Part shown: positions 63,347-64,000 of the stretch, piece by piece
Position numbering within the stretch: the stretch's first letter is position 1
How the letters are laid out: every line of letters starts with the position of its first letter
Assembly (NCBI RefSeq): GCF_013403565.1
Contig: NZ_CP058627.1
Location: forward strand, 3,038,001-3,102,000
Length of the DNA: 64,000 nucleotides
Direction: 5' to 3'
DNA from: Chitinibacter bivalviorum
Lineage (GTDB): Bacteria; Pseudomonadota; Gammaproteobacteria; Burkholderiales; Chitinibacteraceae
Notes under the pieces: generated by a model
Databases searched by the model: none
What the model was told of the DNA's origin: nothing
The model's input: only the letters and a program-made list of their open reading frames with translations
Translations under genes and position numbers: made by a program

Positions 63347-63925
63347 ATGCAGGATTTTTTCGTTCTTATTTTTTCACAAGGTTCGGAGAAATCTGCTTCT
63401 GATTTCGCTGCTTTGATTATCTCTTTGCTAGCTCTGCTCGTCTCGATTGCCGCTTGGTTTCAATCCTGGCGGGCAAATTCAATTGCGTTACTTGAAGACC
63501 GTGCTGATGTTTGCATGAAAATTTCTAAGTTAAATAATGAATTTCAATCTGGAAGCTATATAGTTCCAATTGGTCAAGGTGTTTTTGAGATAGATGAGGT
63601 TCAAAAGAGGTTGTATGAATTTGGGCAGCTAAAGTCGAATGTTTACAAGGCTAAGTATATTTTTAGCAAAGCGACTGAGGTTGCTCTCTTTTCGTTCTTT
63701 GATGCATATTTTCAGTATCTACAGTTCATCTGTGTTGTTAAATCAGAATTAGATACAAATTATCGTAATGACGGTAAAATAATTGAGAAAGAAGAGTATC
63801 TAAAAGAAAGTCGGGGGAAACAATCTAAAGTAGTTTCACAACTACGGCTTCAATGTAATGAAGTGTTGTATCTCCTTGAAAAAGAATCCAATGTTTGTTC
63901 AACACTTTTACCATCATTAGATTAA
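63347..63925 (+). CDS. AT-rich membrane-anchored hypothetical protein
   Basis: A 192-residue protein with an N-terminal membrane segment (about 15-40, SDFAALIISLLALLVSIAAWFQSW), then a mostly helical, Cys-containing domain (DVCMKISKLNNEF ... YLQFICVVKSELDTNY ... RLQCNEVLYLLEKESNVCS). Base composition is clearly more AT-rich than its neighbours and codon use shifts to AT-ending codons, consistent with recent transfer. The layout resembles small membrane-anchored accessory proteins (some defence-associated), but I see no motif. AGGA precedes the ATG. Confidence 0.68.
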   Translation: MQDFFVLIFSQGSEKSASDFAALIISLLALLVSIAAWFQSWRANSIALLEDRADVCMKISKLNNEFQSGSYIVPIGQGVFEIDEVQKRLYEFGQLKSNVYKAKYIFSKATEVALFSFFDAYFQYLQFICVVKSELDTNYRNDGKIIEKEEYLKESRGKQSKVVSQLRLQCNEVLYLLEKESNVCSTLLPSLD

Positions 63926-63966
63926 CGAGGAATGATTTTACAAAATAGTATTTCATGTGAATTAAA

Positions 63967-63986
63967 CGCCCAACTGGGCGATTTTT
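63967..63986 (+). terminator. Terminator at the right edge
   Basis: CGCCC / GGGCG stem with AACT loop and a following ATTTTT. Confidence 0.7.
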
Positions 63987-64000
63987 CACTCGACGTTGCT

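Overview
The window reads as a chromosomal segment of a betaproteobacterium. Type IV pilus motor PilU, a SecA / M23 peptidase / DUF721 cluster, UbiUV and chitin-binding secreted proteins suggest the Neisseriales, possibly a Chitinibacter- or Deefgea-like freshwater chitin degrader. This placement is inferred from gene content; no 16S rRNA or tRNA gene was seen.

Layout. 1-3646: ubiUV (oxygen-independent ubiquinone synthesis), a short 6-phosphogluconate dehydrogenase and an AstE/AspA-like deacylase. 3647-8201: a two-gene signalling unit, a CheB-CheR fusion followed by a PAS-GGDEF-EAL protein. 8202-9920: a poorly coding stretch holding GC-rich structured repeats and one small membrane protein. 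9921-13965: a YegD-type Hsp70, a phosphoesterase, a hemolysin-III protein and two secreted proteins, one with two chitin-binding modules. 14051-17353: an overlapping HD-GYP / PAS / chemoreceptor operon. 17529-20231: glycerate kinase remnant, FKBP, YaeQ and a cupredoxin + FTR1 iron-uptake pair. 20492-28748: RhlE helicase, a transposon-like element, a carboxypeptidase-like protein, a GST/LysR pair, a monooxygenase, bacteriohemerythrin with an FNR-like box, a GntR regulator and an MTHFR-related protein. 29168-33320: a three-gene envelope operon of unknown function. 33628-38518: YfaZ, CDF exporter, AI-2E permease and a CSS-EAL phosphodiesterase. 38743-41723: CurA, YqhD and a NemR-like TetR regulator sharing an operator. 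41767-51049: HD-GYP, PilU, PPK2, SecA, M23 peptidase, DUF721, UppP. 51252-58572: small envelope proteins, OmpA, EamA, globin, and a chitin-binding subtilase next to a propeptide-like lipoprotein. 58831-63925: poly-HAMP chemoreceptor, ModAB without ModC, DUF2750, and an AT-rich membrane protein.

Main new observation. Twelve intergenic copies of a 49-bp imperfect palindrome, with ends close to GGGTAT(T/A)...(A/T)ATACCC, lie just 3' of stop codons. Length and half-site spacing are exact (42 bp from GGTAT to ATACC), while the interior varies but often stays self-complementary. Four further matches at the same spacing lie inside genes. No transposase in the window accounts for them. They look like an undescribed REP-like 3'-UTR element or a paired protein-binding site.

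The region is rich in c-di-GMP and chemotaxis proteins (two EAL proteins, two HD-GYP proteins, two chemoreceptors, one CheB-CheR fusion) and in redox or electrophile responses (NemR-like regulon, globin, hemerythrin). This fits a motile, surface- or chitin-associated bacterium that meets low oxygen.
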